Below are positions 13,055 to 21,049 of a DNA stretch of 26,629 bases, piece after piece (position 1 is the stretch's first letter; each line of letters begins with the position of its first letter). The stretch is from CBDUQP01 sp965369385. GTDB lineage: Bacteria; Planctomycetota; Phycisphaerae; SM23-33. Under the pieces are notes generated by a model. That model worked only from the letters and a program-made list of their open reading frames with translations, was not told the origin of the DNA and did not search any database. The translations under genes and the position numbers were made by a program. Location of the stretch: NCBI GenBank assembly GCA_965369385.1, contig CBDUQP010000034.1, forward strand, positions 1 through 26,629. The letters are read 5' to 3'.

Positions 13055-14236
13055 ATGAACAAGGTCGGCGTCGCAATAATCGGAGCTAGTCATCGCAGCA
13101 CAATGCTATTCGAGTTCTTCAAGAAGTTCCCAAGCCAGGGTTTTATCACGGGCATCTATGATCGCGTCCACTCGCGATCGAAGTACCTGCTGGACAAATA
13201 CGCTCTGGACGCACCCAAAGTATATGAGTCCCTCGACCAGGCACTCGCCGACCCCGAAACGCAGGCCGTCTTCATCGGTACTACCGACTGCGAACACGTC
13301 AACCCCTCGGTGGCAGCCCTCAACGCAGGTAAGCACGTCTACTGCGAAAAGCCGCTCGACATCTCACTGGAAGCCTGCGACGAGATCATCGAAGCCGCCA
13401 AGGCCAGCGAAGCTGTGTTCTACCTTGGCATGAACCTGCGCCACAGCCCCGTGCACGAGACGGTATACAACATTATCCAGTCTGGCGACGTGGGCAAAGT
13501 GCTCACGATCGAGGCAAACGAGTGGTACATAGGCGGCAGGACATACTTCAGGAGATGGAACCGCCTGCGCCAGTTCGGCGGCGGGCTCTGGATCACCAAA
13601 GCCACCCATGACTTCGACATCCTCAACTGGCTCGCCGGCGCTAAACCCACCCGAATATACGCCACCAGCAGCCTGAGCTACTACAAAGCCAAGCCCGAAG
13701 GTGCCACCCACTGCCGCATATGCCCAATCAAGATGACATGCCCTGACTTCTACGACATTGAATGCCCCGTGAACCCGACTCAAGATGATATGCTCAAGCT
13801 CACCGAAGAGGTTACAGGCGACCCGCGTGACATGTGCCTGTACAATTCCGACAAGGACACGTTCGATAACGGCATCGCCGTCGTGGATTATGGGAACGAT
13901 ATCCGCGCCACGTACACCGTGAATGTGGTATCCGCACGCAGTACGCGGCAAATCCGCGTGCTGGGCACCCTCGGCTGCATCGAAGCCGACATGGAATATG
14001 GTAAGGTCGTGGTCCACAAGCGGTACGACAAGCACAAGATCGAGCATGACCTCATCGAGAAGATGAAATCGGGACACGGCGGCGCGGATGATAACATCCT
14101 GCTCGACTTCCTGCGATGCGCCAGAACCTCCGCCAAGCCCAGGAGCAGTTGGGCTGACGGTAGAATAAGCGTAAAGCTCGGCCTCGCCGCCCGCGAATCA
14201 TGCGATACGGGCAAGGCTATCGACCTGACAAACTGA
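13055..14236 (+). CDS. Gfo/Idh/MocA-family oxidoreductase with cysteine-rich insert
   Basis: A 393-residue NAD(P)-dependent sugar or inositol dehydrogenase-like protein. The N-terminal Rossmann domain (about 4-125) starts with VAIIGASHRS (6-14) and contains the family's catalytic-lysine motif CEKPLD (97-102, Lys99). The C-terminal domain includes GGGLWITKATHDFDILNWL (175-193), whose His185 occupies the usual proton-relay position. Residues 220-261 hold five cysteines (Cys220, 223, 229, 237, 261) in a CxxCx5Cx7C pattern that could bind zinc or a cluster; related family members share such an insert, with unknown role. It is the first of three plus-strand carbohydrate genes (84 bases to the esterase), so a role in sugar or glycoside catabolism is likely. 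The substrate cannot be read from the sequence. Confidence 0.9.
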   Translation: MNKVGVAIIGASHRSTMLFEFFKKFPSQGFITGIYDRVHSRSKYLLDKYALDAPKVYESLDQALADPETQAVFIGTTDCEHVNPSVAALNAGKHVYCEKPLDISLEACDEIIEAAKASEAVFYLGMNLRHSPVHETVYNIIQSGDVGKVLTIEANEWYIGGRTYFRRWNRLRQFGGGLWITKATHDFDILNWLAGAKPTRIYATSSLSYYKAKPEGATHCRICPIKMTCPDFYDIECPVNPTQDDMLKLTEEVTGDPRDMCLYNSDKDTFDNGIAVVDYGNDIRATYTVNVVSARSTRQIRVLGTLGCIEADMEYGKVVVHKRYDKHKIEHDLIEKMKSGHGGADDNILLDFLRCARTSAKPRSSWADGRISVKLGLAARESCDTGKAIDLTN

Positions 14237-14320
14237 CACTCTTTCACCTGCCGGCAGAATGGATCCCCATTTCGCCGGTAGGAATGATACGAACGCGTCA
14301 CATAATCCGAGGACTTCACC

Positions 14321-15370
14321 ATGAAACGCAATTTGTCCGTCAACAAATACTTCCGCCAGCTTGCAGACAATCACACGCCCAGGCACAGATTCGCAGGCAA
14401 GAACACTGCCGACTGGCAGCAGTGGCGTGATCAGCTCCTGCCTACGGTCACCGCTACGCTGGGCACCCTGCCACAGCGGGTCGATCTGAATCCCGAGCTT
14501 GAGGTCGAGTGGCAGGAAGACGGAGTGATCAAGCAGAGGATACTCTTCGACGTGGAAGACGGCCTGTCGGCAAGGGCACTGCTCTTCCGCCCCGCCAACG
14601 CGAAAGCTGGAGAGAAGCTGCCCGGTATTCTTGCCTGTCACGGCCACGGACCGTTCGGCAAAGACGGGCCCATGGGCAATCAGTCCTCCCCCGAACGCAA
14701 AGCCTGCATCACGGATCACAATTACGATTACGGCCTGCAGATGGCCAAAGCCGGTTACGCCGTGATCGCCATCGACTGGCGAGGTTTCGGCGACCGTGAC
14801 GACCGTCGCAAGCCAATCCGCAACGATAATATGGGTTCGCGCGACATCTGCAATCTGCATTACATTCGTGCGACGATTCTCGGCATGACGGTGCTGGGAA
14901 TGGACGTAAGCGATGGAATGTGCGCTCTGGATTATCTCTGCCAGCAGGATTTCGTCGATGCCGACAATATCGGCGTGATGGGCCTGAGCTTCGGCGGAAC
15001 GATGGCCACGTGGATGAGCATCTGTGATGAGCGAATCAAGGCAGCAAACATCATCTGCTACAGTGATCGCTTCGCCGACTTCGGCATGCGAGATATCAAC
15101 TTCTGTGGCAGCCAGGTGACTCCCGGCCTGTATTCCCTCTGTGACGTTCCCGACCTGCACGGACTGATAGCCCCCCGCCCGCTGCTGGTGGAAATCGGAG
15201 CATATGACGAGTGCTTCATGGTGGAATCGGCAATGAGTTGCTATCGCGAGGTAGAGAAGATATACGCTGCCGCCGGGGTAAGTGAGAAGCTGGAACTGGA
15301 CCTTTTCGAAGGCGGCCATCAGTGGAGCGGCGCCAAAAGCTTCGACTTCTTCGCCAAACACCTGAAGTAG
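14321..15370 (+). CDS. Alpha/beta hydrolase, acetyl-xylan-esterase/dienelactone-hydrolase-like
   Basis: A 349-residue hydrolase. The catalytic triad is visible: nucleophile Ser223 in the elbow MGLSFGG (220-226), Asp296 in GAYDECF (293-299) and His333 in EGGHQW (330-335). The oxyanion region is ACHGHGPFGKD (105-115), and AIDWRGFGDRD (150-160) follows beta-4. No signal peptide is seen, so it is probably cytoplasmic. The N-terminal 75 residues precede the hydrolase fold, as in the large esterase family linked to acetyl xylan esterases. ATG 14321 has GAGGA about 7 bases upstream. Its place between an oxidoreductase and a GH127-like glycosidase suggests removal of acyl groups from imported oligosaccharides; this is inference. 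Confidence 0.88.
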   Translation: MKRNLSVNKYFRQLADNHTPRHRFAGKNTADWQQWRDQLLPTVTATLGTLPQRVDLNPELEVEWQEDGVIKQRILFDVEDGLSARALLFRPANAKAGEKLPGILACHGHGPFGKDGPMGNQSSPERKACITDHNYDYGLQMAKAGYAVIAIDWRGFGDRDDRRKPIRNDNMGSRDICNLHYIRATILGMTVLGMDVSDGMCALDYLCQQDFVDADNIGVMGLSFGGTMATWMSICDERIKAANIICYSDRFADFGMRDINFCGSQVTPGLYSLCDVPDLHGLIAPRPLLVEIGAYDECFMVESAMSCYREVEKIYAAAGVSEKLELDLFEGGHQWSGAKSFDFFAKHLK

Positions 15371-15565
15371 AACGCCCGGGATTTTCCCCCATCAGAAACG
15401 AGTCACCCAAACACCAGCGCCCTGGGGCCGCACATCACCATCCAGAAAATATCCGCAGCAATCGACATATTTGTGGAAATCACATCTCCTGTCCGATAAA
15501 GATTGCGTATCCCTGACAGTTGCCTGTAATGATTTGCACCTCAACCGTGGGTGCAGGAGATGATT

Positions 15566-16366
15566 ATGATGAACGCCGCTTTCGCCAATCCCAAATTGGC
15601 CAGGTCACAACTGCAATTCCGCCTCGGCCTTGTCCGCAGACGCATGGAAAGCTATCCGCTCCACTCGCTGGACTTCATCATGATGGACCTCGAACGCCCT
15701 GAGCTGTCAAGCCGCCACGCACACTGGTGCACGGGCGATCTGTCGGGCAGAACGCTTGAATTCCTCAGCTCGGTAGATGGGATTGACGGAGTTGCCAGGT
15801 CACCGCGTCTCGGCCAGCTCTTTGAGCGAATCTGGCGAACGCGTCGCAAGTCCGGATTGTTCGGCAAGTGGGGAGTCACGCCCGGGGTCGGCGTCGAGCC
15901 TGAAGACTGGATCACTGGCAAACCAACGCCCAAGTTCTGCCTTATATCAGGCGCAGATCGCCTGTTCAGCGGACTGATCACCTACTACGAGAAAACCGGC
16001 GATTTCCGCGGGCTCGAAGGTGCTATAGGCGTAGCCGACTGGTTTGTCGCCAATCTCGCCCACTGGAAGAAGCGATTCGACGGGTGTCGATTCTCCATCG
16101 AGTTCTGGATCACCGAACCGATGACCAGGCTATATGCCATCACAGGCAACGAGCAGTATCGCGAGTTCGTGGCGATACTCGCAGAGGCGATGACCTTCGA
16201 ACGATCCAAGAACTCCAACCTGCATAGCCACACTTTCCTGTCGGCCATGCGAGGGTTGCAGCGAATGGCGTTGCACACCGGCGACATGAGCTGGGCCGAG
16301 ACGCCCGAGAAGTTCCGCAGGGGCTATACATCGATGACAAGCTCGAATGGCCCGACGGCTGCGTGA
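15566..16366 (+). CDS. GH127-like glycosidase (DUF1680), N-terminal part before a frameshift
   Basis: A 266-residue product covering the first half of a beta-L-arabinofuranosidase-like (GH127/GH146, DUF1680) protein. Its helical (alpha/alpha)6-barrel segments include RFSIEFWITEPMTRLYAITG and HSHTFLSAMRGLQRMA, both typical of the family. No secretion signal is seen. Homology stops at EKFRR; the last residues (GYTSMTSSNGPTAA) are out of frame with the rest of the domain. Reading continues in the -1 frame into the next entry, and the catalytic zinc residues are only there. ATG 15566 has AGGAG at 15555-15559, spacing 6, and is the best start; GTG 15551 and ATG 15569 are alternatives. On its own this piece should be inactive. 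Confidence 0.75.
   Translation: MMNAAFANPKLARSQLQFRLGLVRRRMESYPLHSLDFIMMDLERPELSSRHAHWCTGDLSGRTLEFLSSVDGIDGVARSPRLGQLFERIWRTRRKSGLFGKWGVTPGVGVEPEDWITGKPTPKFCLISGADRLFSGLITYYEKTGDFRGLEGAIGVADWFVANLAHWKKRFDGCRFSIEFWITEPMTRLYAITGNEQYREFVAILAEAMTFERSKNSNLHSHTFLSAMRGLQRMALHTGDMSWAETPEKFRRGYTSMTSSNGPTAA
16313..16330 (+). other. Frameshift site splitting the GH127-like gene
   Basis: The upstream frame reads ...EKFRRG up to about 16324. The frame of the downstream piece is open from here and reads GLYIDDKLEWPDGC before the GTG at 16363. The two join if one base is added to the GGGG run at 16320-16323, giving ...FRRGLYIDDKLEWPDGC. A one-base loss in a G run can be a sequencing or assembly error, a true inactivating mutation or, less likely, programmed slippage. 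Confidence 0.75.
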
Positions 16367-17301
16367 GCGAGCTCTACCCCCGCAGCATTCGCAACGAGGG
16401 ATGCACCATCAGCGACTGGCTGATGCTGAATCTCTACGCGGGGATGCTGACCGGCAGCGACGAAGCATACGCCAAGGCCGAGAACATTCTCTGGAACGCG
16501 ATGTACTTCAACCAGATGATCACCGGCGGGTTCGGCCATCGCGATTTCAGTTCGCACGAGTGGAAGACATACGCATCCGGTCCCATCGGCGAAGCATGGT
16601 GGTGCTGCACCGAACACTGCGGCCTGGGCATGACCGAATACGCCCGCCATGCAGTTGTGCGTCGCGAAGATACGATTGAAGTGAACCTGCTGACGTCGGG
16701 CGACTTCACGATTGCGATTGACGGGCAGCCCGACGTGGTGGTTGAGGTCCGCACCGACTACCCCGCCACGGCAGACACGTTCATCACCGTCCGCAATCTG
16801 CCCGAGACGATGGACATCAAGGTCCGCACACCGAGTTGCATCAAGGAAGCGGCTCAGGAAGAAGTCACGCAGGCGGATGGCTCGACGCTGATCCGGCTCA
16901 CCGGCAAGATGGGACACTATCTTGAGCCTTACGCCCAAGGCCAGTTGCTCAAGTATGGCCCGCTGATCCTGGCACCGATGGCGTACTACTGGAATCCCGA
17001 CGACAATTGGGATGACATCGGCTTGCCGGAAGGCTATCTGCCTGAGACGAATCCGGGCATACCACAGATCGTAGCGCCGGCCTCTGACGCCAACGGTTTT
17101 GTGGACTTCGAAGACAAGGAACTGCCCGACTGGACATACTTCGATGAAGGCCCGGGAGCAGAACTTGCCGTGGAGAACGCCGCGGCCAACATTCCGCTGA
17201 AGTTTGAAGACGGCACGGAAAAGACGCTCAGGTTCTGGCCGATGTGTGAGGTCACATCCACACTAAGCACATACGAAACGCCCCTGCTTTTCCGCAAATA
17301 G
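16363..17301 (+). CDS. GH127-like glycosidase (DUF1680), C-terminal part after a frameshift
   Basis: A 312-residue continuation of the preceding entry, carrying the catalytic zinc site. In Bifidobacterium HypBA1 (GH127), Glu338, Cys340, Cys417 and Cys418 bind zinc and Cys417 is the nucleophile. Here Glu12-x-Cys14 (NEGCTISDW, codons from 16396) and the pair Cys81-Cys82 (WWCCTEHCG, from 16603) occupy matching places. Two beta-rich domains follow (about 100-312). GTG 16363 is only the first possible start codon in this frame, has no ribosome site, and lies inside the upstream reading frame, so independent translation is doubtful. Combined with the N-terminal part the protein would be about 590 residues, a normal family size. 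Expected substrates are arabinofuranosides. Confidence 0.8.
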   Translation: MSELYPRSIRNEGCTISDWLMLNLYAGMLTGSDEAYAKAENILWNAMYFNQMITGGFGHRDFSSHEWKTYASGPIGEAWWCCTEHCGLGMTEYARHAVVRREDTIEVNLLTSGDFTIAIDGQPDVVVEVRTDYPATADTFITVRNLPETMDIKVRTPSCIKEAAQEEVTQADGSTLIRLTGKMGHYLEPYAQGQLLKYGPLILAPMAYYWNPDDNWDDIGLPEGYLPETNPGIPQIVAPASDANGFVDFEDKELPDWTYFDEGPGAELAVENAAANIPLKFEDGTEKTLRFWPMCEVTSTLSTYETPLLFRK

Positions 17302-17363
17302 CGGTCTGCCAAGCCCCGTATTGGCTTGCAAATAGCGATCGTTCGTTTTGGGGCGTAAAGAAC

Positions 17364-17407
17364 AACGCCGCATGCCCGCAGGTGAACCCTGTGAGACATG
17401 CGGCGTT
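17364..17407. terminator. Bidirectional terminator-like hairpin between convergent genes
   Basis: AACGCCGCATG (17364-17374) pairs over all 11 bases with CATGCGGCGTT (17397-17407). Inside the loop CAGG and CCTG can form a further small stem. It lies between the 3' ends of the GH127-like gene (plus) and the TIM-barrel gene (minus). The T-rich sides (TATGTTTA on the plus strand, GTTCTTTA on the minus strand) are modest, so it could serve both directions. Confidence 0.65.
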
Positions 17408-17429
17408 ATGTTTACTGCGATCAACTGCT

Positions 17430-18212
17430 TCAGTTAACGCCGAGGGCTAGCAGATTGCGGTAGCTGGTGGCTAGGCATTCAAACGGATCTTCGCCGTAGC
17501 AATCGTCCTGCTCGACCAGATAGTATTCTACGTTTACCGCTTCACCGGCTTCGATAATCGCCTGCCAGTTGAGGTTGCCTTCGCCAATGGGAGCAAAGCG
17601 TCTTTCCTTGTCATCGCCAAAGAGGATGAAATCCTTCAGGTGCAGAAGCGGCTGGCGTGGGCCGATGTCGCGTACCCACTGGGCCGGGTCCCCGCCGCCG
17701 GCGACTATCCAGTGGACATCGATCTCGGCTTTCAGCATATCGGGGCTTGCCTGCTCGTAGACGGCTTGCAGCCAGGTCTTGCCCAGGTCATACTTCATCA
17801 ACTCGTGATGGTGGTTGTGGTAGGAAAAGTCGATACCTTCAGCAGCCAGCTTCTCTGCCACTGGTGCGAGTTCATCGAGGAACTTCTTGAGTCCTTCGGC
17901 GCTGTAGTAGTTGTACTCGCAGAACAGACCGCCGATGGCAGCATGTTTACAATTCCACATCTTGTGCTCTTCAATGACGGCGTCAAGATCGTCAAGGAAC
18001 CTGCTCCATGCGACATGCGTACCGCCAACGTCCAGTCCGATATCTGCGACGAGCTTGGCGACGTCCTTGGGGTCAACCGGTCCAAAACCCGAGACCTGCA
18101 CGGACTTGTAACCGATATCCTTCACCTTCTTCAGCGTATCGGCAACACCTTCAATCGTTTGGGTGAATTCCCTGCATGAATAGAGCTGAACACCTGCTAT
18201 GCCATTGGCCAT
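17430..18212 (-). CDS. Sugar phosphate isomerase/epimerase-like TIM barrel (AP_endonuc_2 family)
   Basis: A 260-residue xylose-isomerase-like TIM barrel. Metal and substrate residues sit at the expected strand ends: SYHNHHHEL (130-138), KAEIDVHWIV (161-170, Asp165), LLHLKDF (189-195, His191) and YLVEQDDC (231-238, Glu234). EGNLNW (211-216) is also family-typical. Members isomerise or epimerise free or phosphorylated sugars and inositol derivatives (IolE/IolH-like); the substrate is not evident. AGGAG lies 7 bases before ATG 18212 on the minus strand. It starts 25 bases after the stop of the membrane-protein gene, so the two are probably co-transcribed. It often accompanies Gfo/Idh oxidoreductases in planctomycetes, and one lies a few kilobases away on the other strand. 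Confidence 0.88.
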   Translation of the reverse strand: MANGIAGVQLYSCREFTQTIEGVADTLKKVKDIGYKSVQVSGFGPVDPKDVAKLVADIGLDVGGTHVAWSRFLDDLDAVIEEHKMWNCKHAAIGGLFCEYNYYSAEGLKKFLDELAPVAEKLAAEGIDFSYHNHHHELMKYDLGKTWLQAVYEQASPDMLKAEIDVHWIVAGGGDPAQWVRDIGPRQPLLHLKDFILFGDDKERRFAPIGEGNLNWQAIIEAGEAVNVEYYLVEQDDCYGEDPFECLATSYRNLLALGVN

Positions 18213-18237
18213 TTTGAAACTCCTGCTGTTATAGCTT

Positions 18238-19215
18238 CTAAACTTCTTTATTCACTCCAGCGTCAATATGCCGGATTTCGTGTATTCTTTCGCTCACCCA
18301 AAAACCCAGCAACGCCCCAGCGCCGCCAATACTGAACCAGTCTATAGGCAGGGCTTGGGCGTAAGGCTGAACTCTTGCCCAGGCATCGGGGGCACTCTCA
18401 ACTGCTGCCAGACCGGCGAGCACATAGAACAGAATCGCCGTAATCAGCGGAGCCATCCACGCGACAGCCGCCTGCTGAGCAGGAATCTGCTGGTGTGAAA
18501 TCAGCACCGCCAGAAAGAAACTGATAAACATCGCCCCTACAATCTGACCTCTGCTAGCGGCCTGCATCAGGAACATCAGCATTACCATCGCCAGCAATAT
18601 CGACACCACAAGGCAGCCCGCGCCTCGCCTGAGGTCGGCCCGTGCGACATCGCCCTTCTTGCTTGCGACCAGCAGCCTGATGCTAGCGACCAGCGGCACA
18701 AAACCCGCACCCGGACCTGCCGTCTCAGGATCTTGCTTGCCCTTGCCCGCCAACGTGATCCGCCCCTTCCAAATCCACGAAGGTCGCCAGCGGGCGATGG
18801 CTCGCCGCACCACAAACACGACTATCTCGCCTGCCACCATAATGATTCCGAAAACGAACACTTCCGCAATCAGCATCCAGAACATGCTCGTCATGCTGCC
18901 TTCATACTGCCACAGCAGAGATCGGATCGATTCGGAATAAAGGCTCAGACCGCCGCACCCCGCCAAGGCAGCCAAAAAGGCTCCTTCGGGACGCGTGTTT
19001 GCGGTGACGCCTGCACAAATGGCTGAAAGGACACAGAAAATGCCCGCCACCAGTGCGAACTGCGTCAATTCTCCTGACGCAATGAACACGGTAGGTGCAA
19101 GCGGGTCCCAACGCACCAGCATCGGGGCGATAATGAAGTAAATGATCGCCAGACACAGGCCCCCAGCAAACTGAACCTGGGTCTTTTCAAGAATATGATA
19201 GTGTTGATGCCTCAT
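18238..19215 (-). CDS. Polytopic membrane protein, unknown function
   Basis: A 325-residue inner-membrane protein with about eight hydrophobic segments (approximately 16-34, 45-70, 78-95, 110-136, 203-222, 226-244, 251-272, 293-312). A basic, proline-containing cytoplasmic loop lies at about 136-200 and includes RRAIARWRPSWIWKGR and a segment rich in glycine and lysine. No transporter or enzyme motif is recognisable. The ribosome site before ATG 19215 is weak. Downstream lies the TIM-barrel gene (25 bases), so it may be a sugar-linked membrane protein, but that is only context. The gene is divergent from pta, with about 108 bases between the two starts. Confidence 0.7.
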   Translation of the reverse strand: MRHQHYHILEKTQVQFAGGLCLAIIYFIIAPMLVRWDPLAPTVFIASGELTQFALVAGIFCVLSAICAGVTANTRPEGAFLAALAGCGGLSLYSESIRSLLWQYEGSMTSMFWMLIAEVFVFGIIMVAGEIVVFVVRRAIARWRPSWIWKGRITLAGKGKQDPETAGPGAGFVPLVASIRLLVASKKGDVARADLRRGAGCLVVSILLAMVMLMFLMQAASRGQIVGAMFISFFLAVLISHQQIPAQQAAVAWMAPLITAILFYVLAGLAAVESAPDAWARVQPYAQALPIDWFSIGGAGALLGFWVSERIHEIRHIDAGVNKEV

Positions 19216-19323
19216 ATCAGACTCGACTTTTGCCGATCAAAAAGATAGTATTTCCTGATTGTCCCGAATCCCGGCCGCCCGGTCGCGGAATTGTAACCCC
19301 ATATGCAGGTGAAGGCAAACTCA

Positions 19324-20322
19324 ATGACAGACAGTATCGTTCAGAAAATCACCGACAGAGCGGCCCAGGCGGGAAAGCGAATCGTGCTCCCGGAAACCGA
19401 TGATCCCCGCGTTATCGAAGCCGCTGCAAAGATTATCGCGAAAAATTACGCCGAATTAGTGCTGCTCGGAAGCGAAGAGGACATTAATCGCTCGGCGGCG
19501 GACCTTGGCGTGGATATCTCCGGCGCAACGATCCTGAACCACAAGACCGATGAGAACCGCCCGAAGTATGTGGACGAACTGCTGGAACGTCGTAAACACA
19601 AAGGCATGGGACGTGAAGATGCCGAAAAGTTGCTGGATCGGACCGTATATTACGCAGGAATGATGGTCGGACTCAGCGCCGCTGACGGTATGGTGTCCGG
19701 GAGCAACTGCCCCACAAGCGACACCGTTCGAAGCGCCCTGTTTGGCGTTGGGTGCGCACCGGGCAACAAGACCGTCAGTTCGTGCAGCATAATGATCACG
19801 AAAATGCAGGATTTGGGTGTGGACGGTGCCTTCATCTTCGCAGATACCGGCGTACTGCCTGAACCCACCACCGAGCAGCTTTCCGATATCGCAGCCTCCG
19901 CCGCTGACGCATGCAAGGCCCTGCTAAATGTAGATCCCAAGGTCGCGATGCTGAGCTTCTCTACCAAAGGTTCGGCCTACAGCCCGTCGGTGCAAATGGT
20001 GATTGACGCCACAAAGCTCGCGCAAGAGAAACGCCCAGACTACCTGATAGACGGCGAACTCCAGCTCGATGCAGCCATTATCCCCGCAATAGGCGACAGC
20101 AAGGCAAAGGACTCGCCCGTTGCCGGCTACGCCAACACGCTGGTATTCCCCAATCTGACTTGCGGAAACATCGCCTACAAGCTGGTGGAACGCCTTGGCG
20201 GCGCGATCGCACTTGGCCCGCTGCTGCTTGGGCTCGATAAGCCCATCAACGACCTGAGCCGCGGATGCAGCGTGGACGATATCGTGCTAGTGACCGCGAT
20301 TACAGCCGTGCAGGCAATGTAG
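19324..20322 (+). CDS. pta: Phosphate acetyltransferase
   Basis: Cytoplasmic enzyme interconverting acetyl-CoA and acetyl phosphate (acetate production or activation). The 332-residue product is the short, single-domain Pta form without the N-terminal DRTGG/CobB-like regions of E. coli Pta. Recognisable family segments: GKRIVLPETDDPRVIEAA (17-34), ADGMVSGSNCPTSDTVR (120-136), SIMITKMQD (155-163), FADTGVLPEPTTEQLSDIA (172-190), SFSTKGSAYSPSV (211-223) and VFPNLTCGNIAYKLVERLGG (274-293). ATG 19324 follows AGGTGAAGG at about 8 bases; the earlier ATG 19303 lacks a ribosome site. No acetate kinase gene is adjacent, and a strong terminator follows, so it is probably monocistronic. A phosphate butyryltransferase activity is possible, but the sequence looks like Pta. 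Confidence 0.93.
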   Translation: MTDSIVQKITDRAAQAGKRIVLPETDDPRVIEAAAKIIAKNYAELVLLGSEEDINRSAADLGVDISGATILNHKTDENRPKYVDELLERRKHKGMGREDAEKLLDRTVYYAGMMVGLSAADGMVSGSNCPTSDTVRSALFGVGCAPGNKTVSSCSIMITKMQDLGVDGAFIFADTGVLPEPTTEQLSDIAASAADACKALLNVDPKVAMLSFSTKGSAYSPSVQMVIDATKLAQEKRPDYLIDGELQLDAAIIPAIGDSKAKDSPVAGYANTLVFPNLTCGNIAYKLVERLGGAIALGPLLLGLDKPINDLSRGCSVDDIVLVTAITAVQAM

Positions 20323-20388
20323 CTTCTCCCCCGGCCTGTGCAGCGATCGCAACTGGGGATTCGCAGGTCCTTCCTGCCAGTACATAGA

Positions 20389-20436
20389 AAATCGGCCCCG
20401 AAGCACTCATGATGCTTCCGGGCCGATTTCTTTTTT
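20389..20436 (+). terminator. Rho-independent terminator of pta
   Basis: A 10-bp stem AAATCGGCCC (20389-20398) with GGGCCGATTT (20420-20429), one C-C mismatch, then a further 5 pairs GAAGC/GCTTC (20400-20404 with 20414-20418) around a nine-base loop. It is followed by C and six T (20431-20436). This is a textbook intrinsic terminator for the plus strand, about 67 bases after the pta stop. Confidence 0.92.
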
Positions 20437-20533
20437 GGCATCGTCGCCGAAAAGACAATCGGCTACGGCATATTTCTTGTCGGTCTGTTTGCGATGGCAC
20501 GTGGTGTGCGGCAGTGCGTCTTTGGTCGCGGAG

Positions 20534-20585
20534 GGGGACACGTATGTGCGCTTCGCCTGCGGCGGAGCTTCTTATACATGTCCCC
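20534..20585. repeat. Imperfect hairpin with GGGGACA/TGTCCCC arms
   Basis: GGGGACA (20534-20540) pairs with TGTCCCC (20579-20585). A further GTAT/ATAC pairing inside the arms is separated by a mismatch. The interior is GC-rich (CGCCTGCGGCGGAG). Such GGGGACA-armed elements look like dispersed intergenic repeats; only this copy is in the window. Confidence 0.35.
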
Positions 20586-20676
20586 GCTGGCATGCGGCAA
20601 GGTGTAACGACCGGGCCGCGCGCTGTCATATATCTACATACTGGCTGCTGATGGGTGAAAGGGTGCAGTCAATTTG

Positions 20677-20844
20677 GCGATAAATATTATCGCTGGCTGA
20701 ATTACGCAACAAACTACCAAAAACGTTGCGTATTTTGCGTATTTTGGACATCACTCGCGGTTTTGAGTTTCGTTGCAATAGCACTCAAAATAGATACTTA
20801 CGTTTACGAGATTTGCAATAATGCGGAAAACTCGTTTACGCAAC
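20677..20844. repeat. AT-rich cluster of short palindromes and repeated TACGCAAC words
   Basis: The cluster begins with a 17-base palindrome GCGATAA-ata-TTATCGC (20677-20693). TACGCAAC occurs at 20703-20710 and 20837-20844, and inverted (GTTGCGTA) at 20725-20732, so the first and inverted copies can form an 8-bp hairpin. TGCGTATTT is tandemly repeated at 20727-20735 and 20736-20744. Repeated short words in both orientations within AT-rich DNA suggest protein-binding sites. Confidence 0.4.
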
Positions 20845-21049
20845 ACCTCTATTTCATATTTTTTCACTTTCTCCCAGAAATGGCCGACGCTTTTGTGGAA
20901 TCAGCATCACCTCCTCCCGCTGTCTGCCCGAAGAGATGCAGATGGGTGAAGAGTTACCTTTGTAGGGAAGTCGGCTGCGACTGGTTCTCCGATGCCCCTG
21001 GCTGGGCTAAATCGTGAGGACGCGCGTGCGACACATTCATCTTGAAGTA

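Larger units (their letters stand above)
20437..21049. other. Gene-free stretch, partly AT-rich, between convergent genes
   Basis: About 610 bases with no convincing gene. The right half (about 20655-20890) is distinctly AT-richer than the surroundings. A plus-strand frame of 120 codons from GTG 20655 encodes a cysteine-rich product with one hydrophobic stretch, but it has no ribosome site and recognisable repeats cross it, so it is not called. The left half contains a GC-rich hairpin (20534-20585). The 3' ends of pta and of the minus-strand glycosyltransferase face each other across this stretch. Confidence 0.55.

Noticed and set aside
14198..15361. 387-codon open frame on the minus strand, antisense to the esterase
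   Set aside because: The plus-strand frame has a full catalytic triad and good ribosome site; the antisense product matches nothing and is a by-product of codon bias.
20655..21017. 120-codon plus-strand frame with one hydrophobic segment and many cysteines
   Set aside because: No ribosome site, GTG start, sequence crosses short tandem and inverted repeats, and no family resemblance; could be reconsidered if conserved.
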